A stretch of 64,000 nt of DNA from Shinisaurus crocodilurus (Eukaryota; Chordata; Lepidosauria; Squamata; Shinisauridae), in assembly GCA_021292165.1 (NCBI GenBank), contig CM037880.1:141672564-141736563 (forward strand), read 5' to 3'. Below the pieces are notes generated by a model. That model was not told the DNA's origin. It saw nothing but the letters and a program-made list of their open reading frames with translations, and did no database searches. The number at the start of each line of letters is the position of its first letter. Position 1 is the first letter of the stretch. A program made the position numbers and the translations under genes. Positions 53,833 through 64,000 of the stretch are shown here, one piece after another.

Positions 53833-55285
53833 AGTAGAATATGCCTCTACGCAGCATGCAGAAGAAGGAATCCTGCCTTCCAGAGGTTGATCCAAGAAAT
53901 GATGAGCCTATTTCGGGCATTATTTCCTCCTCATGATTAAGTCTGTGTGGAGGAGAGAGAGCAGCAGGTTCCCATGCTGGGCCTGCCCTCCCCTGCTCTC
54001 TTTATGAGATCTTAATGGAGTGGAGGGAACAATGCCCAAATAAGGCTGTAGTCCCTGGCAAATTTCTGTTGAAAGGGTCTTCCATAGTTTTGAAGCAGCC
54101 ACCAAGGGCATCTGTCTGTATGTGCAGACTTCTGTGCAAGATCTTGGAACTACTGGATTTTCTGTCATGTTAAAGAATGTGTGAGTTTTCTCACCTGTGT
54201 TGTATTCTTGCACTAGTCAGGCAGTGAATAGACAGCAGCAACAGGAGTGATGTATCCTGTGATGCTGGCTCTGATCTGGCAACTGTAACTTAATAACTAT
54301 GTAAACATAATAGAGGAGTAGCTTTGCTATGGGGGCGAGCCTTTCCCCTCAATTGCTAATCGCAGCTGCTTCCTCTGCCCCCATAAATCAATGGAGTGGC
54401 GAAATGGATCTAAACTACATCATGCAGAGGGTCTGGTCTGGTCAGTTATGCTCCAAACATTTCGTTAGCGTTTGCTCTCAGCTGAGCTGCTAATCTTTTT
54501 GCTTTTAATGGAGCCCTTGCCAGTTCACCAAGGTAGCAGTAGCAGTAGCTCCCTTTAAAATGCAGAGGCTCTTTAGGATAAGAGTAGAGAGCTCCAGGTT
54601 TAGTTGAGCCAAGGTTATTTGGGGGCAGAGCTATCTCTGCTTGTGTTTTAGGGGAAATGTGGAAGTGGATGGTCCAATTATGGAGGAATGATGGCTGACT
54701 CTGCAGAAATGCAACTCAAACTGACAAAGTGCGGGAGGACGCCAGTGTCTTTTTATTTTGCCCTTAGCACTGGATCAACATGCCAGGATCTACTGACTAA
54801 GACTGTTACAAGTCTAGGAATCTGCTCACTTCCTGTGGGCTGCGTAGGGTATGGACGTGTTTTAATTAATATAGCAGTCAGAGGGGCACAGCTAAGCTGA
54901 AATGATGTTATGCTGTCATTTGGGAAAGGGAGTAAATGTGCAGCCTTGCATGTTTATATTGCACTGGCCTTTGACTGAAGAACCGTGAAAGCAATTAAAT
55001 GTCTTCCCAAGTACATAATATCACCCTGGGAAAATAAACTACAGCATGCATGCTACCAAGAAATATTGTATAGCAGTGCTCAGTATAGGAATCTCTGGAT
55101 TTTTTCCAGGAAGACTGAATATGTTTTCTACAAGCAGGCACATAATTCATAGTCTCAGTGCAGTACTTTGGGCTTTTCTTTAAATAAGTCTATGGTCTCC
55201 ATGCAGGAAGCCTAGTGCAGGAATCTTAAAAATTCTAGGTGCTATTTTCCCTGCATTAGATCAAATGTTGCATTTGATCTAAATT
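53833..55285. other. Unique sequence
   Basis: Nothing recognised over 1.45 kb. Confidence 0.5.
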
Positions 55286-55665
55286 TTAGATCAACGTGGT
55301 TTTCAAACTACGATTTGCATTAACCGTGGTTAAGTAATGCACATGCACTGAGTAAACCATGCTTAAATAGTTTCCCCACTTTTCCAGCCTGTTTGCAAGG
55401 TGAGAAGTGGTTTTCACTGGTGCCACTTTATACATGTCCTCCAGAAGCAGAACTTGGTTCAGCAAGCTAAACCTTTGTTTTACTGTATGTTTGGGTTCTT
55501 AACCCAGGGTTATGGCAACAAACCATGGTTGGTGCTAACTCTAGTTAAATGTTAACTGCATTCAGATGTAATGCTAAACCATAGTTTTGTGTCAACCATG
55601 GCTTGTTGAAGAAGGCAGGAATGTCTGGCTCACAGACATTCAAACAAAGCATGGTTTGCTTTGGT
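55286..55665. mobile_element. AACCATGGTT-rich DNA element, decayed
   Basis: Many short ACCGTGGTT, ACCATGGTTGG, AACCATAG, GTCAACCATGGC and AGCATGGTTTGC motifs. ATTCAGATGTAATGC at 55560 resembles the TTCAGATGTAA end at 58518. Limits uncertain. Confidence 0.45.
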
Positions 55666-56475
55666 GTTATCCCTGCTGCTATAACTGAAGCCCTTTGCAT
55701 TGCCTGATACCTCTGGCAAGGTGGCACTATGCCTCCAGTTCTCTTACAGTTGGCTGGCTGAAGAGAAAGGGAAGAGAACACAAATACTCTCCTCCTCAGA
55801 AATCTTCAGCAGCTCTTGGCATGCTCCTGAAGGTGAAAAAAGACAGTCCTAAAGCCTTCCTGGATACTCCCCATAAAAGCTTGTTAGCCCCTTTTTCTCC
55901 CAAACAAAGGTCCTTTCCACTGTAGGCACTCTTTCAACAATGACACACTTTTTTCAGTATTAGTAAAATGTTACTGGTGAATAAGCAGAAGAACAGGTGG
56001 TAGCAATAACTTTGGTCCTTAGGATGGAAATGGGTGTGGGTGGATTGTTGCAGCTAAGCAGAATTTAACGGGCAATGAGTGGGTGGTGATGGTGGTGGTT
56101 GGATGAGGCTTTTAGGTCAAAGTGCAGTTATTGAACAGTTGGTATAGCTTGCCAAGAGCAACGGTGTGCTTTTAACATATATCCCTTGTTTTATGTGTTA
56201 AAGCACCTGTGGTCCCTCTTTAAAACAAAAACAAAACATTGCATGGCTACTGCATCCCTAGGCAGCTGAACTGGAGATCGAGAACCTCTCAGCAGAAGGT
56301 GGGTGGGGGAAAAGGGCCTGTTTCTGGGCAGAAGTGGGAGAGAGGGAGGAAGAGAGGTGTGAAAGTCCCAGTGAAAGTCCCCATGAATGGTTTTATTTTT
56401 GAGGTGCTCATCCCTCACATTGCTGTAGCCAGGACGGCAGAGCAATGTAACATACTAAGCAAAGGTATCTAGTTC
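55666..56475. other. Unique sequence
   Basis: Nothing recognised. Confidence 0.45.
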
Positions 56476-56660
56476 AGATGTAACAACAAACCACACTACA
56501 CGCTGAGCTTTGCAAACCAGCTTCAAACCATGGTTTGGATCCTGATTTGTTGGCCTCAAACAAACCATAGTTAGTGAACCTGGTCATGTTCAGATGTACA
56601 AACAAGCCAAAGTTAAGCTAAACAAGCTATAGTTTAGTGTTAGGTCCAAACGTAGTCATT
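56473..56660. mobile_element. AACCATGGTT-rich DNA element
   Basis: GTTCAGATGTAACAACAAAC C ... CAAACCATGGTTTGGATCC ... AACAAACCATAGTTAG, with a second GTTCAGATGTACAAACAAGC at 56591. Confidence 0.5.
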
Positions 56661-57052
56661 GGCATCACCAGTTCCAAAGGGAACTTCCATAAGAAAGCTT
56701 AGGTTAAGTTACTGTATCCAAAGACAGGATGGAGACTTGTTTATAGGAGTGTTGGTGGCAATTTCACCATTTTCAAACAATATTCGGAAAGCAAAAGGAC
56801 AGGCATGGTGAAATATGACCTTTTTCACTTATCTTTTATTTTATTCCGTAATCTGTAGTTGGCATTTACCTCCTTTCCCACAAAGGAAGTAGGTAGATCC
56901 TGTCAGGTAGACATCATCCTAAACACAATGTACTAGTTTTGCTCTAACTGCCTTCATGCAGTGAGAAAGTTTGGTTTGAAAGTTTGCAATATTGAGGAAA
57001 TGCTTCTCGGTTTGGTTTTATTTTTTATTTTTTGCACTTCATCTATTATCTG
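56661..57052. other. Unique sequence
   Basis: Nothing recognised. Confidence 0.4.
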
Positions 57053-57130
57053 CAGGGCTGGCATCAAGGGTAGGCAAGGCTGGGCACTTGCCGAGGACCA
57101 CACCCCAGCAGGAGCCCACTAAGTTGCTTC
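57053..57130. mobile_element. hAT-like left end
   Basis: CAGGGCTGGCATCAAGGGTA GGCAAGGCTGGGCACTTGCC is a hAT-type terminus. No matching right end found downstream. Confidence 0.45.
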
Positions 57131-58062
57131 TCTTCACCATTTCAACCTGCTTGTTCACCTGCCTCTTGCTCAAACAATGGTAGTAGTGAGAAAGAGGAGC
57201 AGTAAATGCCACTGCCTACTTGCTTACTGGCTCTTTGCCTGTCAAGCAAGCAAGTGGCAAGAATGATGAGGCAGTGGATGAGGAACAACAGCAGCTGGTG
57301 ACAATGGTGATGAGAAGGTAGACTCACTGAGGGAGGGCGCATTAAAGGTGTCTTGCCCAAGGGGCAAGAAACTCTGGCACTGATTCTCTGCATCTTTCTC
57401 TCTGGGCTTGATATTAGCACTGATAAAAATGGTCAAGCTAATATTGGGGTAACCTAGCTGATTATAATCCTGGTCAGAACAGCAATGTGAAGTTGATAAA
57501 TGTAGAAATATTTATGTTGTTTTTGTTGTTTCGTAAAGTAAGAAATTAACACTCAATAAATACATTTTTCTTTTATTATTTCATTGTGATTATTTCCAGC
57601 ATAGCCCATTCATTACAATTATAATATTGTTGTGTTTAATACATAAATATCATTTAGTTTCTTAAATGCTACCTAAACAAAATAATAACAATCTGATTAT
57701 ATTTATAATATCTGGTGTAAGAAGAAAATAATAATAAAAACAATAAAGAAGTGCCAGGGAAAAAAAGAATGTTTAAGCTAGAGATATAGGAGCCCAAAAG
57801 GTGGTGGTCTGAAGAGAACTGCAAAATGTCCCAATTCCATGGGCATCATTGTGCATATAGCAAAGTGATATGTATTTCCCCCCCTAGCTTTGTGCTGGTT
57901 TTACAGCACAATTGAAATAAAACCTTATTCACAAGACACATTTCAATTAATGTGGCTAAATTCACTTCTCAGGATTATGTGAAGGCCCGCCGCCATTGTA
58001 CATCTAGCGCAATGAGTGAATATCTTCCTTTTACCTTCTTCTGGTGCTTTCATGCAAACAGT
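57131..58062. other. Unique sequence
   Basis: AT-rich from 57480 to 57760; nothing recognised. Confidence 0.45.
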
Positions 58063-58070
58063 GTCTAGAT

Positions 58071-58309
58071 CACCTTTCCCCAACTTGGTACCCTCTAGAT
58101 CAGATGTTTTTGGCCTATAACTCCCAGCATGCCCCAGCTGGCTGGGGCATGCTGGGAGTTGTAGACCAAAAACATCTGGGGACCCAAGGTTGGAGAACAC
58201 TGATCTAGATGTTTTAGACTACAGGATTCCTGACCATTGGCCATGTTGGCTGGGGCTGATGGGAGTCAAAGTCCAAAACATTTGAAGGGCACCAGGTTGG
58301 GGAAGTCTG
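58071..58309. mobile_element. hAT MITE carrying a second hAT MITE
   Basis: CACCTTTCCCCAACTTGGTA ... CACCAGGTTGGGGAAGTCTG. Flanks GTCTAGAT (58063-58070) and ATCTAGAT (58310-58317) match at 7 of 8. Confidence 0.85.
58101..58202. mobile_element. Inner hAT MITE, left arm shortened
   Basis: Right end CCCAAGGTTGGAGAACACTG is intact; the left terminus is reduced to CAGATG by loss of about 24 bp. Flanks CTCTAGAT (58093-58100) and ATCTAGAT (58203-58210) match at 7 of 8, with the hAT target consensus nTCTAGAn. Confidence 0.85.
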
Positions 58310-58513
58310 ATCTAGATATTGTCAAGTAATTTTAGAAGTAATCACCCTAGATATGGTTACATCTTGGGTAGTGTATTCTTATATATGCTTGTGTGTGTTT
58401 TTGATTTAGGAAGAAAATGGCTGTGGATTACTCAATGTCACACAGCCCGATCAAGATGTAACTATCTTAGACAGATAAACCATAATGAACTCTTGGTTTC
58501 ATATCCTCAGTTT

Positions 58514-58674
58514 CCCAGTTCAGATGTAAGGGGAAACCATGGTTTAAACAAGCCACAATATTGGCAACAAAGCTGAGCCAATGAGGGAGCACGCAGGCAC
58601 ACAATTCATTCATGAGCTTCTCGGGTTTGTTCATGGCTTATTGAGTTTGTTACATCTGTTATTTCTGAACTGGG
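58514..58674. mobile_element. AACCATGGTT-type MITE
   Basis: CCCAGTTCAGATGTAAG ... TTACATCTGTTATTTCTGAA CTGGG are inverted; GAAACCATGGTTTAAAC inside. Confidence 0.7.
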
Positions 58675-60051
58675 CAAGTGGGTGAATTAGCACTGGGTTA
58701 ATATAATTTCTGAGAGAAATCAGGCGAATGTTTCCCTACTAAATCTGATGGGGTGGGCATAATGACTTGCTTCATGGTAACTATGCTTGACTTCTGGTGG
58801 TGTGTGGGAGACCTGAGATAAAGCCAATGGGGACCTGAGATATAGTGATCACTATATACATGCAAAAAGACTGTCTACCTACCCCATCCATGGGAATAAT
58901 TAAGTATCCAGAGATCTATTTTATCATAGCTAAAGCAAATGTTGATTGTTGTTATTCTTTTGCATTGAAGCATAAGATGGGAACATCTACAAAAGGCAAA
59001 GATTCCCAGACAAAGATAGAATGTTGCTGGTGAATGCCCTTATGTGTTGTCCTTTTAAAAGGATCTGCAGGGGACAAAAGTTTTGTTTATTCCCAAGCTA
59101 TCCCTCACACAACCTTTTCCTATTTCTTAAAAACCCACAAGGAAGGGGATTCCATGTGATCCCAATCTACCTGATTCCATTGTCCAGCTCCATTTACCCT
59201 TAAGGTGTCTTTTTAATGTTTAACCCCAATCTTCTTTTCTGTAACTTAACATATTGTTTCTTGTCCTGCTCTCAGGGTCAGTAGAGAACAATGATTCTCT
59301 AGTCTCTCTTTATGGCAGCTTTAATGATATTTACATTTTCTTATATTCTCACTAAGTCCCCTTTCCCTCCCTGCCTGCCTGGGGATGTTTGAACTATCTT
59401 GCTCAATGGATCAGTTGAGCAAAACACCATGGTAATTTCTCAAAAGCTTCAACTGTGACTGCTGCTGCTGCCACTTTTGCGATGATCATTTTATACAGTC
59501 TAGTCTGAGGAGCGTTTCAGTCTTGTGCTGATGGCTCCAAAATACCCCCATTTCCAAACTTGGAAGGCATTTAGGTTCTCAAGTAAACTTGAGTACAGAT
59601 AATAGATGTGATCTTTTTTTCCTTTGGTATTTCCATTAGGACTACTTAATCTGGCTATTCTATAGATTCCAGATATCTTTGTTATGATGATGGTTGTGAA
59701 TTGTCCTAATGCAATGAGACTCTAACTGCATAGATACTGAATAAACACCTGCCTTTCTAGTTCTTCAAGATCCTTCTATACAAAAATATGTACCTGTTTC
59801 CAGAGGCTATGAGGTCTGTGTGGAAAAAATATTAGACTTGAAAGACAAAGTTCAAAACCTAGCATGAAGACATTAGTTTTTGTCTTTTTACTAATTCCAC
59901 TTCCCCAGCACAACAGAAGGTCAACTCAAGTTCAAAGCCTCTGTCAGTACCAACATTTCCCTCAAGGTTAACCTTGAGTGCTTCTAGTCTTGTGGCTTGT
60001 AGTTCTTCCCAATCATTGTTCTTCATTGATGTAAGCTACATGAAGAATCGC
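58675..60051. other. Unique sequence
   Basis: Nothing recognised over 1.4 kb. Confidence 0.5.
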
Positions 60052-60059
60052 AATAGTAC

Positions 60060-61317
60060 CAGGGCCGGTGCTACCACTAGACCAACTAGGCAGCGGCCTA
60101 GGGCGCAGGGCGAAAGGGGGCGCCAGTCAGACAGAACCGAGCGGGGAGGGCTTTCCCCGACCCTGCGCTTTCTCCGCTGTTGGTGCTACTGCTGCTGCTG
60201 CTGCTGCTGCTGCAGGCCGCTGGGTCGGAGTAGCTGAAAGTTGTGCCAGTCCGGGCACCCCCCCCTGAAGATTAGGGTGACGGGAGGGAGAAGCTCTGCT
60301 TTGCCCAGTCTCTCACACTCGCACACCCCCTCCGTCCCGCCCTGAGGCTCCCTCCCTCGCTCCCTTTCCCGGTCGTCTCCTCCCTCTCCTCTTCCCCCTC
60401 CTTTTCCCCTTCCCTTCCCCCAGAGTAGCCGCCGGAGGAGCAGGCAGGCAGGCGCTGAGGCAGGCAGGCGCGGTGCTCCTGTTGTGTTTCTGGGTTGTCT
60501 CCTCGGCCCAGCCGCGCCGCAGCTGCCGAAGGAAGAATCCCCCCCTCCCCGCAGCCACGCCATGAGTTCTTTTCAACTTCTTCTCCGGCAGCGACTTTCA
60601 GAGGCTCCGAAAGTCGCCATCGGAGAAGAAGTTGAAAAGAACCGATCCTCCCAGGGGATCCCATTGCATTGAGGTTCAGCGGAGGGCTGTAATGCAGAAA
60701 CACCTCAGCATGGAGCGTTTCCGGTTGTCCGTTGCTCAAAGGGCCTGCCTGTGCTCTGGCTATGCTCAGTTGCAGCCACTGAAGCCTTCCTGCCCTTTTC
60801 TTTGCCCTCCCTTGGAATCAGATTTCTCTCCCTCCCCCCACCCCCAACAAACCATTTCCCAAACCACGTGGCCCGGCGCCTATTTTAAGGGAGGCAGAGA
60901 CACGACTTAAATGCAGAGGGACATACTGTTCTGAAAAGATATGGAGGGTGTGCTTGTTAATTCTGAATAATCTGAATTAACAGACCACTCCGAGGTGGTC
61001 TGTTTGGGCCGGCTCCGAAAGTCGCCTCTGGAGAAGAAGTTGAAACGCTACGTAACTTACATAACGTAACGTAACGCTACGTAATGTAAGTGCCTTTTCC
61101 TCGCTCCCCCCTCCGCCTCGGCTTGCAGCAGCTCTCCGTCCCTCCTGTGTTTTTCTTTCTCATTCCTTTCTTCATCCCTCTTTTCTTTTCCTGCCTCCGC
61201 GCTCTCCCTTCCGCGCCCCCCCCCCGGCTCTCAACCTTTTGATCCCAAGTTTAACAAGGGGGGGGCGCTAAATATCTGATCTTGCCTAGGGCACCAAACT
61301 GCTTTGCACCGGCCCTG
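60060..61317. mobile_element. hAT element of 1.26 kb with GC-rich cargo
   Basis: CAGGGCCGGTGCTACCACTA ... TTTGCACCGGCCCTG, inverted, with perfect 8-bp duplication AATAGTAC (60052-60059, 61318-61325). Subterminal CTAGGGCGC / GCCCTAGGC pair too. The body is GC- and CpG-rich with (CTG)n at 60191-60213, a long imperfect palindrome at 60566-60642, and its CCGAAAGTCGCC/GGAGAAGAAGTTGAAA half repeated at 61014-61044. No transposase; long minus-strand open frames reflect composition. Confidence 0.93.
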
Positions 61318-61389
61318 AATAGTACTCCACCCTTTGGGATAATAGTGCAATTTTTTTTTGTATGTACATCCCACTACATTCCATCCACA

Positions 61390-61613
61390 CAGGCCTGCCT
61401 GAGGCAAAGGACAAGATAGTGCCCCCTCTCCCATTTCATGTACAGAAGCTACTGGATTGGAAGTTGAACCTTACTTCTACTGGACTTCCAGGTAGCAGGC
61501 TGGCCACATGGTGCACACAGCCCTGTCCTCTAATATCTCACTGCCACTCCCCACCCCATCATCTGCTGCCTAAAGTGGCTGCTTCATCCTGCCTAATGAT
61601 AGGGCTGGCCCTG
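61390..61613 (-). mobile_element. hAT-like fragment of the 4699 type
   Basis: Reverse strand begins CAGGGCCAGCCCTATCATTA GGCAGGATGAAGCAG and ends near CCTTTGCCTCAGGCAGGC, both matched in order in 4699-5123. The far terminus is lost. Confidence 0.6.
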
Positions 61614-61732
61614 CAACCACAATAGCGGAAATAACATAGCTATGTGGGCAAGGAAGGGGCAGTTCTCCCTTCCCCCCAATGATTATATAGTTGCCATGCA
61701 CACTATTGTATAGACTATTATTCAGCCTATAG

Positions 61733-61868
61733 CAGGGCTCTCTGACCTTGGGTCCCCAGATGTTGCTGGACTACAGCTCCCAGAATCCCTTGCCATTAGC
61801 CATGCTGGCTGGGTATGCTGGGAGCTGTAGGCCAGCAACATCTGGGGACCCAGGGTTGGAGAGCCCTG
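61733..61868. mobile_element. hAT MITE, palindromic
   Basis: CAGGGCTCTCTGACCTTGGG ... CCCAGGGTTGGAGAGCCCTG. Flanks GCCTATAG and GTCTGTAG match at 6 of 8. Confidence 0.85.
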
Positions 61869-61876
61869 GTCTGTAG

Positions 61877-63046
61877 GGACCCCACCGTTTTAATTGATCT
61901 ACTACTGCTTTAGATCAATGGTAGTTGTATGATCTGGAGGTCTAAAATGCGGCATCTCATAGATGTGTTTAGAAAAGAAGAAGAAAAAGGATCAACTATG
62001 CAAGTTCTTCGTTGGTTGGCTTCACATGAAGGAACAACTTGTAAATGATCATTTAAGTCTTTAGCATCTCCCTGTCTCTATGGTATGCTGTCCTGAATTG
62101 TAGAGAAGGGGTGGCAAGGATGGTACTTTGTGTGATCTTTCTAGGAATGCATGGAGAGTGCAGGACTAATGCTCTGGGGACAAGACACTGTTGCTGCCAA
62201 ATTCTTGGAACTGCACTTACGCCATTACCGAGAAGGGGGGAGGGGTTAGAAATCTGCAACTTAGGAATCCTACTTACCTTACATTCCATTCCTTCATCTG
62301 TGGTACATAGATGAAACCAACTGGGAACCTATCAGGTTTCTGCCTGTTCTCAAACATGGAAAAAGATAAAAAAAATAATAATTGAGGAGCAAAACACTTT
62401 ATTTTTTAAAAAAGGAGACAACTCTGATCAGATCAGTAGAGGAGAGCTGTTTTTAAAAATGCTTTATTTGGCTCAAATGAAGAATTTAGTAATTTTGGCT
62501 TCCCCTTTTAGTTGTCATGTATGATCGACAACATTGGTGTTGCTCCTTCCGTTCTGACTCTGTGGTCCTTTTTCCTTTATATGCTGTTAATTTCCTGTGT
62601 TCTCATACTCTACACACCCTGTCTTAAAGGCACTAAGTCGTACCAGCCATTTTCCCAGCAATGGATGACTGTCTCTGACTCTCCCTTGGAACTCCTTGCT
62701 GCCACTCCTTGCTGTGCCCTGCGGGGCTGCTCTGCAGTAATGCATGGCACTCCCACCAGCCTCTGTAGTAGCTCTTTTTCCTGTGAAATGAATTACTGGG
62801 AATTGAATCGACTGCACAGAAGCCGGTGGATGGAATTCCTGTTCCATCATGACACAAATGATAAACAAGAGACCCAGCCCTTAATTCAATTTGGAGTGAA
62901 GTGCTATTTTTCCTTCTGATGTACAGGTGGACGTGTTAGCCTGCCAGTTCTGAAAAGATCTTGGTATCCTGGATAGCAACTGTGTAGGACTGATTAAAGA
63001 GAAGATACAGCTGTGTCCTGATTAGTGTTTATCTTGTGTATTTTCA
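61877..63046. other. Unique sequence
   Basis: An open frame of 135 codons at 62512-62919 has no recognisable domain. Nothing else seen. Confidence 0.45.
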
Positions 63047-64000
63047 GTCCCAGCAAAGAAGGGTAAAAAGAAAGGAAGAAGCAGAGGGGGTCTTGCCCTG
63101 GGGGTGGCTTCTAGTTTAAATGTAGTAATACAGAATATTGAATCTAATTCGACTAACTTCCAAACTATCCATCTGAAAAGTCAAAGGGGTTTTGAACTAA
63201 CCTGTACAAATGTGTATATCCCCCCTAGAGGTTCCAGAGACTATAATTTAGATATATGGGATACCTTAGAGCTCCACTTGGAAACAATTAATCAGCAATT
63301 CCCATCATCATTAATTATTGTTATGGGAGACTTTAATGCTAGAATAGGTGAGGAGTATACAATTGCCAGTGAAAGGCTGGGTCTGAATGCTGAGGACACC
63401 GCCTATCTCCCAAATAGGAAATCTATTGATAAAATAATTAATGCAGCAGGTATCCGTATGTTCCAATAAGTTTATAAATTTAGGTTGCAATCTGCAATGG
63501 TGTTGGGCAGGATGACAAGTCAGCAGGGAATTTCACATTCTCATCCCTCAGGGGTGGGAGTGTCATAGATTACATTTTATGTAACTTTGAATGTGTCCCC
63601 TTTGTAAAGAATTTCACAATTGGAGTTCAACTGGCGAGTGACCACCAGCCACTGAGTCTGGAGTTAGCTGACTTTCAAGCCACCCTGACAGGCCTGGGAT
63701 TTGGGGCCCCTTATTTTTATAAGGGAAAACGGAGACTGAGATGGGGGTCTAGCCACCAAGTCAAAAGTAGAGGAGGCCCTGTTTAGCGAACAAATGATGA
63801 GTCTTAGATCTAGGCTGTTGGGAAAAGAGATTTATGATCCACTGCCCATTTATTATGATATGGTACAATTTGTAAGTACCCTCTGTCTAAATAACTTGCC
63901 ATATAAGCCAAGTCGATGATCTACAAGATGGTTTGATGCAGAATGCAGATTGGTTAGACGAGAGCTCCATTCATTGGGTAGGCGAGTTAATTGCCATGCT
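63047..64000 (+). pseudogene. LINE endonuclease (APE-type), clade uncertain, runs off the window
   Basis: Apurinic-like endonuclease domain of a non-LTR retrotransposon. Visible in order: RSRGGLALGV (63080-63110), CTNVYIPP, then VMGDFNARIG (GDFN at 63326-63337), a frame change near 63470-63490, GGSVIDYILCN (63550-63580) and the catalytic LASDHQPLSLEL (SDH at 63637-63645), then RLRW and, in a further frame, WFDAECRLVRRELHSL near 63930-63975. A stop lies at about 63784. The motifs are not those of L1 or Bov-B; L2/CR1-superfamily or another jockey-like clade is possible. The RT would lie beyond 64000. Confidence 0.8.

Noticed and set aside
60186..60739. Minus-strand ORFs of 87-155 codons
   Set aside because: Inside the GC-rich cargo of the hAT at 60060; no domain, low-complexity EG/R-rich translation.
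7419..61868. CRISPR-like dispersed palindromic repeats
   Set aside because: The palindromes are separate transposons with target duplications, not regularly spaced direct repeats with spacers, and the DNA is vertebrate.
62512..62919. 135-codon ORF
   Set aside because: No domain; composition and frame give no coding signal, and no splice context was evident.

Overview
This 64 kb window is vertebrate nuclear DNA dominated by interspersed repeats. I could not confirm any host protein-coding exon in it. The repeat set is sauropsid: L2- and CR1-type LINEs whose 3' ends are fused to tRNA- or 5S-derived SINE heads, MIR/CORE-like SINEs, one L1, and very many short palindromic hAT, PIF/Harbinger-like and Tc1/mariner-like non-autonomous DNA transposons. 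This fits a lepidosaur (lizard, snake or tuatara) best. I saw no Bov-B LINE and no Bov-B-tailed Sauria SINE, which are common in many squamates; that leaves a Bov-B-poor lizard or tuatara open. The species call is inference.

Layout. 0-3.7 kb: the RT and C-terminal part of a dead L1 ORF2, split by a hAT with a perfect 8-bp target duplication. 4.7-5.5 kb: a hAT hosting a 5S-derived SINE, then a TA-flanked foldback. 5.5-11.5 kb: mostly single-copy DNA with a few short elements. 11.8-18.7 kb: L2 and CR1 relics broken up by Harbinger-like and hAT MITEs. 19-24.3 kb: SINE, an unexplained 0.6 kb block, a mariner MITE, a 1.8 kb hAT and a CR1 3' end. 24.3-26.9 kb: apparently unique. 27-31 kb: SINEs, 5S SINEs, hAT, L2. 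31.3-32.75 kb: a hAT/L2 patch and a 159-bp inverted copy of it inserted 0.7 kb downstream with a 13-bp duplication. 33.5-35.7 kb: SINEs with a four-level nest. 36-45.2 kb: L2 copies, a tRNA SINE with a CR1 tail, a perfect 150-bp palindrome, Harbinger and mariner MITEs. 45.2-48.2 kb: mostly unique plus microsatellites. 48.3-51.1 kb: dense hAT cluster including a 1.4 kb GC-rich element full of hairpins and an inverted duplication. 51.7-61.9 kb: scattered MITEs and a 1.26 kb GC-rich hAT. 63.0-64 kb: the endonuclease domain of another LINE, running off the end.

The elements are linked by parasitism: the SINEs carry LINE-like tails and probably used CR1 or L2 machinery; the MITEs have no transposase of their own here and depended on hAT, Harbinger or mariner transposases encoded elsewhere. 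All recognisable coding sequence is LINE-derived and, where checked, broken by stops or frameshifts. No CRISPR, operon, confirmed rRNA or tRNA gene, or recognisable virus was seen. Percent identities and target-site matches below were counted by eye.
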